51,939 nucleotides of DNA, taken from assembly GCA_002499705.1 (NCBI GenBank), contig DAMU01000056.1, forward strand, positions 1-51,939, given 5' to 3'. Positions within the stretch are counted from its first letter, which is position 1, and the number at the start of each line of letters is the position of its first letter. This DNA is from Euryarchaeota archaeon UBA91. GTDB taxonomy: Archaea; Thermoplasmatota; Poseidoniia; Poseidoniales; Poseidoniaceae. Under the pieces are notes generated by a model. That model saw nothing but the letters and a program-made list of their open reading frames with translations, searched no databases and was not told where the DNA came from. Shown in pieces: positions 42,507 through 51,645 of this stretch. The position numbers were made by a program, and so were the translations under genes.

Positions 42507-43763
42507 ATGGATGAGCGTTCATTGATTTATGACTGGAATGCGATTGATTATGAAATCAACAGAAATCCTGCCAATCACCCTCATGAAGTGTGGTTTGATG
42601 ATGAAACTCTTCGTGATGGATTGCAAAGTCCAAGTGCTCGAAACCCAACCATTGAACAAAAGATCGAATTGTTGACATTCATGGAAAACCTTGGAATCCA
42701 AAAAGTTGATCTCGGCCTTCCGGGTGCTGGACCTTTCCATGTAGAACATATCGATGCTATGCTTTCGCACATCACTGAAAACGATTTCAAAATCCGTCCA
42801 GGTGCTGCGGTTCGCACGCTCATGCATGACATTGAGCCGCTGGTCCAATTGCAACAAAAGCACGGTATTCCCGTTCAAGCAAGTGCCTTTTTGGGAACCA
42901 GTCCGATTCGACAATATACAGAAGGTTGGACCATTGAGAAACTCATTTCAACGATGGAAAAGGCAGTCTCCTATGCTGTTGAAAACGATGTCCCGGTTAT
43001 GTTTGTCACCGAAGACACGACCCGTTCAAAACCAGAAGATATCAAAATCATCTACCAGCGTGCTATGGAATTAGGGGCTCGCAGTCTTTGCGTTTGCGAT
43101 ACATGCGGCCACGTCACACCCAATGGGGTCAAGAAATTGCTACAATTTATCGATGAAGAAGTCATCAAAGACAGTGGATTCAAGCGTTCAGAAATCGAAG
43201 TGAATTGGCACGGTCACCAAGACCGTGGATTAGGTGTGGCGAACAATATTGCTGCTGTTGAAGCAGGTGCAGATGTTATCCATGGCACCGCATTAGGCGT
43301 AGGTGAACGCGCAGGTAATGCCCCAATCGACCTTACACTGGTAAATTTGAAACTTCTCGGAGTAATTGACAACGACCTCACTCAATTGAATGATTACGTC
43401 AAGAAGGCCAACGAATACATCGAAGTACCTCTTCCTCGAAATTATCCAGTCTTTGGAACGGATGCCTTTGAAACCGGTACTGGCGTGCATGCATCTGCGG
43501 TGATTAAAGCAATGCGCAAGGGTGATGATTGGTTGGCAGACCGGGTATATTCTGGAGTCCCTGCTGGTGATTTTGGTCTCAAGCAAGTGATTCGCATCGG
43601 TCACATGGCTGGCCGTTCAAACATCCTATGGTGGCTTGAGCAGAACGGATATGAGGCCTCAGATGACCTTGTGGCTCATATTTTCGAAGTTGCGAAGAGT
43701 CAGCGAAGAAATATGGACGATGCTGAAGTGAAGAAAGAAGTCGATGCTTTCCTCAATGCTTAG
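42507..43763 (+). CDS. LeuA-like (isopropylmalate/citramalate/homocitrate synthase family) enzyme without regulatory domain
   Basis: This DRE-TIM metallolyase family protein (418 aa) condenses acetyl-CoA with a 2-oxoacid in characterised relatives. Visible are DDETLRDGLQSP (about 31-42, metal/substrate motif) and VNWHGHQDRGLG (HxH metal ligands about 234-237), followed by VGERAGNAPIDLTLVNL. VFGTDAFETGTGVHASAVIK corresponds to the closing substrate loop. The C-terminal LeuA allosteric dimer domain is absent; a helical end is present instead. The substrate cannot be fixed by eye: 2-isopropylmalate, citramalate and homocitrate synthases are all possible, as is an HMG-CoA lyase-type reaction. No other leucine or lysine genes are adjacent. 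ATG 42507 lies behind a GGTGATG motif. Confidence 0.85.
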   Translation: MDERSLIYDWNAIDYEINRNPANHPHEVWFDDETLRDGLQSPSARNPTIEQKIELLTFMENLGIQKVDLGLPGAGPFHVEHIDAMLSHITENDFKIRPGAAVRTLMHDIEPLVQLQQKHGIPVQASAFLGTSPIRQYTEGWTIEKLISTMEKAVSYAVENDVPVMFVTEDTTRSKPEDIKIIYQRAMELGARSLCVCDTCGHVTPNGVKKLLQFIDEEVIKDSGFKRSEIEVNWHGHQDRGLGVANNIAAVEAGADVIHGTALGVGERAGNAPIDLTLVNLKLLGVIDNDLTQLNDYVKKANEYIEVPLPRNYPVFGTDAFETGTGVHASAVIKAMRKGDDWLADRVYSGVPAGDFGLKQVIRIGHMAGRSNILWWLEQNGYEASDDLVAHIFEVAKSQRRNMDDAEVKKEVDAFLNA

Positions 43764-43765
43764 GC

Positions 43766-45091
43766 TCAAGATTCCTCTTCATTGTCATTGAATGTGTCAC
43801 CCGGGGCGATATTTCTCTCCTTTGTAACCGTCCATTCCGAATCCACACTTCCGCCACTCCAGTTGCCATCAACCGCAACCTCATCAACATCTTTCTCTTC
43901 TCTCCACACCGGTTCATTTTGAGAACCACAAACGAGGAATCGCCCGTTTTCATCAATTTGGTCATTCAACAATTTGATGTGCTTTGAAATCGGCAAAAAG
44001 TGTCCAACAGGCATGCCCGCTGCAGTAAATGGATTGGTTGCTGCACCGATAATTAGCCCGTCTTCAGGAGCAACGATGTCAACAGTTATTCCCGGCGTAG
44101 CAGGGTCAGAGATTGTTGCAATGACTTCTCCTTCTCGCATCACTGAGCCAGATGAGACAAACATGTCCAACAGCCCACCTTCTCCAGCGCGTAGCCAATG
44201 TGAGCCACTGGCAAGCATTCGGAACCGAGGGCGATGCGGATTGCCTTCTATCATGCGAAGTGAACGAAGAACATTCAAAACCCCGTGCATAGCCACCTTG
44301 ACCGCTTCATTATCGAGGAAGTTTGCGCCTCCTCCTTCGTAAGTGACGACCGGAATATCAACTTGAATCGCCGCTTTACGTAATGAGCCAGAAGGTGGTT
44401 TTGAGTCGAGAATAATTTCAATACCAAACGCTTTCGCTAAAATGTTTGAGCCAGGATGTGCGAGGTCTGCACGCAGTTGAGGCATGTTTGACCGACCTAC
44501 TCCTGCGCTGTGCAGATCGACAATGGCATCCACGTCGGAAAACAAGTATTTCCAAGTTTGAGCAGCGACGCGTTTTGTTGTTGAGCCTTTCATATCGCCA
44601 GGAAAGTGACGGTTCAAGTCCCGCCCGTCAGGGAAATAACGGGATTTAGAACGGTATCCGGGTAAATTGACGATTGGAACAATACGAATTGTTCCGGCTA
44701 AATGCTTTGGGTCCAGTGGTTTTCCATTATCTGTAAAGGTGTTTGACAGTAAATGGGTACATGTCGAAGGTCCTGTTAATTCATCACCGTGTACTCCACC
44801 TAGAATCGTAACAGTTGGACCGGGTCGAATTCCGTGAAGAATGGTGACAGGTATAGGCCACGATTCACCTAAGTCGGTCTCCAAAAGTGGAAGATGGACG
44901 GTCCTCATTGTTCCAGGCTTGATGATTTTTCGATAGAATCGAATATTCGACCATTCTGCACCTCTGTCCCATTCTGGTCTGTCTTCTAATTCATGCGATT
45001 TCATTGCCTCTTCAATGGCATTTCTTCGTCGTTTAGACAACTCGTGGGCAACGCGAATTTTTGCCTTCTTGCGGGGCTTCTTCGCTGCCAT
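43766..45091 (-). CDS. Succinylglutamate desuccinylase/aspartoacylase family hydrolase
   Basis: Zinc-dependent amidohydrolase of the AstE/AspA family (441 aa). Zinc and catalytic elements are present: GGVHGDELTGP (His and Glu ligands), PDGRDLNRHFPGD (substrate Arg), VDLHSAG (third ligand) and VTYEGGG (catalytic Glu). The N-terminus is very basic (about 1-30, KKPRKKAK-type). A C-terminal beta part (about 310-385) with VDIVAPEDGLIIGAATNPFT resembles the lipoyl-like barrel found in this family. An acidic tail of about 50 residues follows. The natural substrate is an acylated amino acid or another small amide. It converges with the LeuA-like gene and diverges from the thioesterase gene. Confidence 0.87.
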   Translation of the reverse strand: MAAKKPRKKAKIRVAHELSKRRRNAIEEAMKSHELEDRPEWDRGAEWSNIRFYRKIIKPGTMRTVHLPLLETDLGESWPIPVTILHGIRPGPTVTILGGVHGDELTGPSTCTHLLSNTFTDNGKPLDPKHLAGTIRIVPIVNLPGYRSKSRYFPDGRDLNRHFPGDMKGSTTKRVAAQTWKYLFSDVDAIVDLHSAGVGRSNMPQLRADLAHPGSNILAKAFGIEIILDSKPPSGSLRKAAIQVDIPVVTYEGGGANFLDNEAVKVAMHGVLNVLRSLRMIEGNPHRPRFRMLASGSHWLRAGEGGLLDMFVSSGSVMREGEVIATISDPATPGITVDIVAPEDGLIIGAATNPFTAAGMPVGHFLPISKHIKLLNDQIDENGRFLVCGSQNEPVWREEKDVDEVAVDGNWSGGSVDSEWTVTKERNIAPGDTFNDNEEES

Positions 45092-45182
45092 GGTTATGGC
45101 AGGTAATCATCCTCAATAAGAATGCGTATCTGTTCGGTCAAACAAGCAAAGAAAACAAGTGCTAACAGATTGTCGCAAGTAC

Positions 45183-45650
45183 ATGGAAGATGTAGGCGTC
45201 CAGCTCCAATATGCTCCAAGTTCAATCTGTTTTGGTTGTGGGCCTGCAAACAAAGAAGGTCTTCAAATCAACAGTTTTCGTATTGAAAATGGACTTTCAA
45301 TGGAATTTCTTCCTGAACCACACCACCAAGCGTTTCCCGGAATGATTAACGGAGGAATCATAGGAACTCTTCTTGACTGTCATGGAAATTGGACTGCAGC
45401 AGTAGCTATCATGGATGCCCAAGGACTTGACGAGCCACCTTGTACAGTGACTGCATCCTACACGGTTAAACTCCGCAGACCTACTCCCAAAGACGTCGTT
45501 CTCAAAGTCACCAGTCAAATCAAAGAATTAGGTGAAGATCGAGCCGAAATTGAATTGTTGCTCGAAGCCAATGGCAAGGTCTGTGCAACTGGAAGTGGGT
45601 TGTTTGTTGCGGTTAAAGAAGGCCATCCAGCATACCATCGTTGGAGTTGA
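45183..45650 (+). CDS. Hotdog-fold thioesterase (PaaI-like)
   Basis: The 155-aa protein starts with SSICFGCGPANKEGLQI, then FPGMINGGIIGTLLDCHGNWTAAVA (the hotdog helix with the catalytic-type Asp in LLDCHG), and ends with TASYTVKLRRPTPKD and a strand rich in VTSQIKELGEDRAEIE. This is the pattern of small PaaI-type acyl-CoA thioesterases, which hydrolyse acyl-CoAs of aromatic, short or medium chain. The N-terminal CFGCG pair of cysteines is seen in a subgroup of this family. ATG 45183 is chosen; a GTG at 45159 would add eight residues. It is 8 bases before the SprT-like gene. Confidence 0.87.
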   Translation: MEDVGVQLQYAPSSICFGCGPANKEGLQINSFRIENGLSMEFLPEPHHQAFPGMINGGIIGTLLDCHGNWTAAVAIMDAQGLDEPPCTVTASYTVKLRRPTPKDVVLKVTSQIKELGEDRAEIELLLEANGKVCATGSGLFVAVKEGHPAYHRWS

Positions 45651-45658
45651 AATGCTCC

Positions 45659-46216
45659 ATGGCAAAACCAAACAAAGAACAAATCATACTCCTCGAGGAG
45701 TTGAGGGACTTTGTTGTTGACGTCATGCTCGATATGCCCGAATGGGCTGATGCAGACGTACAAAGCCTACGTTCAGTCCCTCTTGGTGTCCTACGTAGAA
45801 ACGCAACTCAACGCCACGGAGTTACGCGTTGGAAACGAGGGGTTGACCTTCGAAACCTTCGTCCAGAAGATGTTGAAGTGATTGATTTGCATCCGAAGAT
45901 GCTCAATCCAGAATGGAAAGCATACTCTGCCTACGTGTTGCATCATGAATACATCCATGCACTTGGCTTACGGGCTCACAATTCACTCTTTCGTAAACTC
46001 GAGGCAGCATGGCCAGGTCATACAGCCAGCGTTTTTGGTATTCAATTCACAGAGCACCTTCGTCGGGCAAAAGCGATTTGGCTGTGGTGTTGTCCGGATT
46101 GTGACAAAGAATTCCCGCGACAAAAACGCTCTCGTGGAAAATACAAATGTCGGCAATGTAACACGACGCTTATCGACAAAAAAAATCCTGACCTTGCGAC
46201 AACAAGCCTGCAGTGA
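45659..46216 (+). CDS. SprT-like zinc protein with C-terminal zinc ribbon
   Basis: The 185-aa protein has a zincin site YVLHHEYIHALG (HEYIH 96-100) and, after a helical part, a zinc ribbon CCPDCDKEF...CRQCNTT near the C-terminus. This two-part layout resembles SprT/Spartan-type proteins, which cut protein-DNA crosslinks in eukaryotes. Archaeal members have no proven role that I know. The third zinc ligand is not obvious. ATG 45659 is used; an upstream TTG at 45641 adds six residues. It follows the thioesterase with an 8-base gap and precedes the membrane protein at 46247 by 30 bases, so the three are probably co-transcribed. Confidence 0.8.
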   Translation: MAKPNKEQIILLEELRDFVVDVMLDMPEWADADVQSLRSVPLGVLRRNATQRHGVTRWKRGVDLRNLRPEDVEVIDLHPKMLNPEWKAYSAYVLHHEYIHALGLRAHNSLFRKLEAAWPGHTASVFGIQFTEHLRRAKAIWLWCCPDCDKEFPRQKRSRGKYKCRQCNTTLIDKKNPDLATTSLQ

Positions 46217-46246
46217 ATTGAAGGCCAATGGTGCAGACGGCGTCCT

Positions 46247-48301
46247 ATGGGGTGCGCTCGGAGTATCGAACAGCGACCGTTGGGCGCATTGATTGTCGTG
46301 CTTAGCGTTCTTCTGTTTTCTCTCTGCATTCCAGCAGTTCAGGCTAATTTAACAGAATCCAGTAGCGGTGAAGAGTTGTTCTTGTCGTGTATTCAAGATG
46401 ATGAATGCCTTCTTACACCAGTTGCCAGTGGCGAAGAGGTCATTTCGAATACTGTTTTTGCATCTCCTGCACAGCCTGATACCATCACCTTCGAGTTTGA
46501 CATGGACCCTCAACAATCGCATTTGGCTCTGCTTCCGAGTACCCTAAAATCAATGATTATCGATTTGCGATTCACTGGTGAATTATCAGGTGCTAACAAA
46601 CCCGAATTGGAAGTCTCCTTGATTCTTGCATCTTCTGTTACGACATGGAACTTTGAAGCGGAGACCCTTCCTTCTGCCTCAACTTCAAATCCTTACACTC
46701 TTGAAGATGAAGAACTCAATTTAAATGGTGAGCGATTGTTGTGGCCTGAACAAACAGTACGATTGCGATTAACTTTCGTTCTTGATAGACCAGGTACTTG
46801 GGAGTTGCATCTCCGAGGTGCGTCCTCGATGGTCTTGGAGATTCCCTGGTCGGAGGATGTCGAGTCTAGAAACAGTGACGAACCGTCCAGTGACCTTGAA
46901 CCCCGTTCAACTGATTTCGAAACAATTCATTACGGAGCTTTACTTGAAAACGACCGAGATTGCTGGTCATTTGCCGTAGAGCAGCACGAACTCCTCAACA
47001 TCTACTTCGAATGGGAAAACGTACCGGTTGAGATTCAGCAAAGCCGTGGCTTACCTGACCTTATTCAGCCATCGGGCCGTCTTTCTCCTGCTCCGACAGT
47101 TGTGATTAAAGAAAATGATGACACCACCCGAATCACATACCGTTGGCGTGCCCTTCCAGTTGGAGACTACATCTTCTGTATCGGTGGGACTGCTGGTAAA
47201 TTCCAACCGTATCTATGGTCCGGCCAATTCGCTTTTGAGAGTCTTGGGCCGAGTAACCCTGTAGAATTCGATGGTGAAGCACTCTATCCCGCCGGCTCTG
47301 CATTACTTGGAGATGAAACCGAAGCACTATCGCTTTCTGAGTCTGGTTTCGGACTTCTCTTCATCTCTTTCCTTGCGCTTATCTTTTTCATACTCGATAG
47401 TCTGAGAAACTCAACCTCGAGTCTGCTTCGAATTGGTGTTTTCACGCCTGGTGTGTTGCTGATCTTGGTGGGGGGGATATTCCATCCGATGTGGGCACTT
47501 GCCGATGAGGTGCAGAAGGAATCTGAAATACAGTTCGATGACTTAATTGACATGCGATTGCAACAATTGTGGGATATCTCGTATCCGGGCGTCCCTGAAC
47601 AAGTCCTTGTGACGCATTCAAGTTCGACTTGGGGAATGTTAGATGGTGACCGCTTACAACTTCGGCTTCAAGTCGATGAAGCAGTACCTCTTCCCGACGG
47701 GCGATGGCAATTAATCGTTCCAGAATTACAGAATTTCCGTATTGACCAAGCCATCTTTTCTCAAGTAGCAATGGGAGGCGTTCAAACCAGTGATCAAGGG
47801 ATGCTTGAGCAACAATCGGTCCAGTTCATTCTTCTTGCAGGGCGTTCTCTTTTCCTTGATTTGTTGATGCTTGAGGCAATGATGGTGGTAGATGAACCAC
47901 CAAAATCCTCTGTATTCCACGTCGATTTTGAGATGGTTCGTGTCCAAGCCACTGATTCAGTCAGCGTTCCTGCATGGGGGACCCGTCCAAATTCAATCAC
48001 TGCTAATGATTGGGTTTTACTTCAAGGGGCGCTTTTCCCTGAACAAGTTTCAGTGAGCCTGTGTGATTGTGATTTTGACCTTTTAGATGTCAGATTTATC
48101 CCTTCACCAGGATTTGATATCGGAGATATCCCTCCTCAAATTGACATTGAGAATGCGTCAGGGCTCATCAGTTATTCTTCACCTGTTGCACTGCTCGGTA
48201 TTGCACTGTGTGCCTTTGCAAGCCGTTCTGAATCTCTTCGTAGAAAGAAAGCAAAAGCACTTGCCACTACTCTTTTTGGACAAAAGTCAAAGTGGGAGTG
48301 A
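46247..48301 (+). CDS. Secreted membrane protein with two large extracellular domains
   Basis: The 684-aa protein starts with a signal peptide (about 12-34, LIVVLSVLLFSLCIPAVQA). It continues with an outside beta-rich domain (about 35-350), then two membrane segments near 369-386 and 396-415 (LLFISFLALIFFIL and GVLLILVGGIFHP types), a second soluble domain (about 425-645), and a last hydrophobic segment (about 648-662) before a basic RRKKAK end. No catalytic motif or known family is recognised. It ends close to the TerB-like gene on the opposite strand. The placement in an operon with a SprT-like protein is not informative by itself. Confidence 0.65.
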   Translation: MGCARSIEQRPLGALIVVLSVLLFSLCIPAVQANLTESSSGEELFLSCIQDDECLLTPVASGEEVISNTVFASPAQPDTITFEFDMDPQQSHLALLPSTLKSMIIDLRFTGELSGANKPELEVSLILASSVTTWNFEAETLPSASTSNPYTLEDEELNLNGERLLWPEQTVRLRLTFVLDRPGTWELHLRGASSMVLEIPWSEDVESRNSDEPSSDLEPRSTDFETIHYGALLENDRDCWSFAVEQHELLNIYFEWENVPVEIQQSRGLPDLIQPSGRLSPAPTVVIKENDDTTRITYRWRALPVGDYIFCIGGTAGKFQPYLWSGQFAFESLGPSNPVEFDGEALYPAGSALLGDETEALSLSESGFGLLFISFLALIFFILDSLRNSTSSLLRIGVFTPGVLLILVGGIFHPMWALADEVQKESEIQFDDLIDMRLQQLWDISYPGVPEQVLVTHSSSTWGMLDGDRLQLRLQVDEAVPLPDGRWQLIVPELQNFRIDQAIFSQVAMGGVQTSDQGMLEQQSVQFILLAGRSLFLDLLMLEAMMVVDEPPKSSVFHVDFEMVRVQATDSVSVPAWGTRPNSITANDWVLLQGALFPEQVSVSLCDCDFDLLDVRFIPSPGFDIGDIPPQIDIENASGLISYSSPVALLGIALCAFASRSESLRRKKAKALATTLFGQKSKWE

Positions 48302-48304
48302 GTT

Positions 48305-48919
48305 TCACTTCTTGCCCTTCTTAGCCTTGCTCTTTGCATCTTGAATGACTTCTTCAGAATCGACTCCAGCCTTTTCTGCTGCCATCTTGATGCTCTTTTC
48401 TTCTTCTTCGGAAATCTCTCCGTCCTTAGAAGCCGATTTAACCGCAGCATCAACGTTCATCTTAGCCGCTTCTTCGTCTGTGATCCCAAGAGCGTCTTGG
48501 AATGATTTGAGTTCTGCCAATTCTTCTTCAGTGATGATTCCATCTTCCCAAGCAGCCTCATAGGATTCTAACAGGAAAGAGCGGTAAGCATCTGGGTTGA
48601 GTAAAACATCGCGAATCAAGCCATGATTAGGGCCATCGTCCATTTGTGACATTTCAAGGATAGCGATGGAGCGACGCATTTCTTTTACTGCCATGTCCTT
48701 GAGACCGTGTCCAGCCCAAACTGCGCCTGCAGCGATAACAGCTGCTGCAAACCAGCGCATGACATCAGGATTGACAAATTCCCAAGGTTGAACAAGATGG
48801 AAAATTCCGAGAACTGCCATTGCAGCCCCGCACATAACTTCGACCCAGTCATTCATATCGGGTTCGTCTTGAAAAACAGAAAGTCGCTCATCAACCATTG
48901 TTTCAACATCATCGGCCAT
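48305..48919 (-). CDS. Small membrane protein with TerB-like C-terminal helical domain
   Basis: This 204-aa protein has two hydrophobic segments near the N-terminus (about 28-42 and 54-72). A cytoplasmic helical part of acidic repeats (AWEDGIITEEELAEL...LGITDEEA and SASKDGEISEEEEKSI) follows and is similar in spacing to TerB-type or EF-hand-like helix pairs, with a basic KSKAKKGKK end. The DG.I.EEE loops could bind metal. ATG 48919 is used; an in-frame ATG lies at 48931. A CCATAAG element about 29 bases upstream suggests a leaderless start. The function is unknown. Confidence 0.65.
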   Translation of the reverse strand: MADDVETMVDERLSVFQDEPDMNDWVEVMCGAAMAVLGIFHLVQPWEFVNPDVMRWFAAAVIAAGAVWAGHGLKDMAVKEMRRSIAILEMSQMDDGPNHGLIRDVLLNPDAYRSFLLESYEAAWEDGIITEEELAELKSFQDALGITDEEAAKMNVDAAVKSASKDGEISEEEEKSIKMAAEKAGVDSEEVIQDAKSKAKKGKK

Positions 48920-49010
48920 GTGTAAGGTCATGAGAAGGCAGGTCTTATGGATGTCGGATTGAACCTTTCCAAGCGTTGTCCTTTTGGACTGTTGGCGCGA
49001 CTGTCGTTAC

Positions 49011-51620
49011 ATGGAGGAGAGTGAGCGGGCTGTATCGGGCTTAGATTTGCCTCCAAAAGCCATTGAATTTTTAACAAAATCATGGGGTATCAAACACCTT
49101 CATCCACCTCAGTTTGAAGCGATGCCAAGTGTACTCTCAGGCTCAAACACTTTGCTGGCAATTCCAACTGCAAGCGGCAAGTCATTAGTTGCTTACATTG
49201 GTATTCTTCGGCGCTTGTTGATCGATGAACCTGGTTCAAAAGCAGTGTATATTGTACCTCTAAAAGCGCTCGCCAGTGAGAAGCATGAAGATTTGGTAGC
49301 ACTGGGTGGCTCGGTAGGATTGACCGTTGGGTTGGGTATCGGAGATGCTTCAGGAGAAGCCAAAAAAATCGACGAGTGTGACGTTCTTGTTTGTACATCT
49401 GAAAAACTCGATTCTCTCATGCGCAATCGCTCCGAATTGATGGCGAATGTGTCAATTGTGGTCGCTGATGAGTTTCATTTGATGAACGATAAAACCCGTG
49501 GTCCAACATTGGAAATCAATCTGACACGATTACGTTATTTACGACCAAAGGCTCAGATTATCGCTCTCTCTGCTACCGTAGGGAATTGTGAAGAACTCGC
49601 TACATGGTTAGATGCAAACCTCGTACTCTCTTCTTGGAGGCCAGTCGCTCTGGAATACAGTACCTTTCATGACCTTCATCTTGAGCCTCGCCTTGTACAA
49701 TCTGCTCAAATGTCCACCGAAGCAGAAATACTCCAGCCTCCACGTGATTTGGATGGGCCAAAATCACATCCGTCTTGGGCCGTCGTGAACGACGCCATAG
49801 ATCAGGATGGGCAAGTCTTGATTTTCGTAGGCACTCGTCGGAGTGCTCAATCAGAGGCACTGAAATTATCAAAACGCATCGAAAAACGATTGAAAAAAGA
49901 TGACCCAGACCGATTAAAACGCCTCCAAGACTTTGCATCCTCGCTCGAAGGTCGAAGTCAAACTGCGATGGCTGAACGGCTTGCAGAGTCTATTCGAGGC
50001 GGTGTTGCATTCCATCATGCTGGTCTAACCTATGGCCAGAGAAAGGCCATTGAGGGAGCTTTCAAGGAGGGTTTACTGATTGGATTGACCGCAACTCCAA
50101 CGCTTGCTGCCGGCGTGAATTTACCGGCACGAAGAGTCCTTGTTCGAGACCTCAAGCGTTGGGATGATGGAATGAGCCGTCCTCTTCCCGTCATGGAAGT
50201 TCGACAAATGCTGGGCCGTGCTGGCAGACCGAAATACGATAGTTTTGGAGAAGCATGGGTCTTGTGCAAAGGCACTGATGGATGGGGTGTTGCTGATGAT
50301 GTGAGTGAACGCTATTTCTTTGGCCCTGTTGAGTCTATTTCGTCAAAATTAGCAAGTGAGCCTGCCTTACGATCTCATCTTTTAGCGTCAGTTGCAACCG
50401 GTGGTTTCCGTCATAGAGGAGAAATTGGAGATTTCTTTTCAGCCACATTTCTTGGGGCTTCAATTCCAAAAAATCAGCTTAATGAACGCCTTGATGAGAT
50501 GCTAAATTGGCTCGTAGATGAACGATTTTTGCGCCGTAAAGGTAACGATGAAGGATACGCCCAACGTCGTGCAGATGCCCAAGTTGGAAAGAGTGATGAA
50601 GAGGATTGGGATGATGAATTGCCGATATGGGCCGCTATTGCCAAATCGACTGGTGGCGTAGAATTTAGCGCACCACGAGTTAATCAGCAACCACCTCCGC
50701 CAACCTCTTCTGCTTTTACTCAAGCATCCTTAGGATTCACGTCTGCCTCAGATTTAGCACATGTAGGAGGTTGGTCCTCACCCACTGGAAGCGACCATTC
50801 TTCAATGGAATATGAGGCTACATTGATGGGTGAACGTATCACTCAACTCTATTTGGACCCACTTTCAGCATCCATATTGAGGACCGGATTGCGTAGGGCG
50901 GTCCGTCGTAAAGTTCGTGAAAATGCTCCAGTCACTGACTTCGGTTTCATGCATTTGGCATCTTCAACTCCCGATTTCTTGCCACTTTGGGCCAAAAACT
51001 CGGAAATGGAACGAAGCTCTTCTCTTTGGTTGAAAACCAATTCAGTCGAAGATGAATTACTTTCCGACGACACATTGGAAGAACGATTACTCGGTAAAGT
51101 GAAATCTGCATGGATGCTTGAAATGTGGACAGAAGAAGAAACATTGCGTTCAATTGAGAGCGACCTTGACGTTAGTCCCGGTGATGTGAATCACAGAGTT
51201 GACCTCATGGGTTGGTTACTTGCTGCAGGCCAGCAAGTACTTCTCACAGATGACGTCTTTGCAGAGGAACATCTTCCAATGATTGGCGAGATTGCAACGA
51301 TGCTCGATTTACTTCGGCAACGAATTCGTCATGGGTGTAAACCTGATTTGCTTCAACTTGTCAACATTAAGCACGTTGGGCGTTCACGTGCTCGAGAACT
51401 TGCTGGAATGGGCATTCGTACACCAAAAGACGTCATGGCAATGAATCGGACAACTCGAAATCAACTGTTAGCAAAGCGTGGCTGGGGTCCAATGTTGCTT
51501 GAAAAGATTCACAAAGAAGTTGAAAAAGTACTCTTACGTTCTCAAACCGCTCCTACAAGAGTTGTCCAACAAAGGGACGATGATGTGCCTTTGTCTGATG
51601 AATCCCAATCGGATAATTGA
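49011..51620 (+). CDS. Hel308-type Ski2-like DNA helicase with internal insert
   Basis: This superfamily 2 helicase (869 aa) of the archaeal Hel308 type probably unwinds lagging-strand forks in repair. Motifs are in order: HPPQFEAM (Q-like), LAIPTASGKS (Walker A, 51-58), YIVPLKALASEKH, VADEFHLM (DEFH, about 154-157), LSATVGN, and TPTLAAGVNLPAR. The motif VI region is QMLGRAGRPKYD. The C-terminus has the helix-hairpin-helix VNIKHVGRSRARELAGMGI. Typical Hel308 is about 700-720 aa. The surplus comes from an acidic and Pro/Ser-rich insert at about 507-598. ATG 49011 is chosen over a TTG at 48984. cgi121 follows 25 bases downstream, an arrangement seen in other euryarchaea. Confidence 0.92.
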   Translation: MEESERAVSGLDLPPKAIEFLTKSWGIKHLHPPQFEAMPSVLSGSNTLLAIPTASGKSLVAYIGILRRLLIDEPGSKAVYIVPLKALASEKHEDLVALGGSVGLTVGLGIGDASGEAKKIDECDVLVCTSEKLDSLMRNRSELMANVSIVVADEFHLMNDKTRGPTLEINLTRLRYLRPKAQIIALSATVGNCEELATWLDANLVLSSWRPVALEYSTFHDLHLEPRLVQSAQMSTEAEILQPPRDLDGPKSHPSWAVVNDAIDQDGQVLIFVGTRRSAQSEALKLSKRIEKRLKKDDPDRLKRLQDFASSLEGRSQTAMAERLAESIRGGVAFHHAGLTYGQRKAIEGAFKEGLLIGLTATPTLAAGVNLPARRVLVRDLKRWDDGMSRPLPVMEVRQMLGRAGRPKYDSFGEAWVLCKGTDGWGVADDVSERYFFGPVESISSKLASEPALRSHLLASVATGGFRHRGEIGDFFSATFLGASIPKNQLNERLDEMLNWLVDERFLRRKGNDEGYAQRRADAQVGKSDEEDWDDELPIWAAIAKSTGGVEFSAPRVNQQPPPPTSSAFTQASLGFTSASDLAHVGGWSSPTGSDHSSMEYEATLMGERITQLYLDPLSASILRTGLRRAVRRKVRENAPVTDFGFMHLASSTPDFLPLWAKNSEMERSSSLWLKTNSVEDELLSDDTLEERLLGKVKSAWMLEMWTEEETLRSIESDLDVSPGDVNHRVDLMGWLLAAGQQVLLTDDVFAEEHLPMIGEIATMLDLLRQRIRHGCKPDLLQLVNIKHVGRSRARELAGMGIRTPKDVMAMNRTTRNQLLAKRGWGPMLLEKIHKEVEKVLLRSQTAPTRVVQQRDDDVPLSDESQSDN

Positions 51621-51645
51621 AAGAGAATCTCCCTTTGGAATCACC

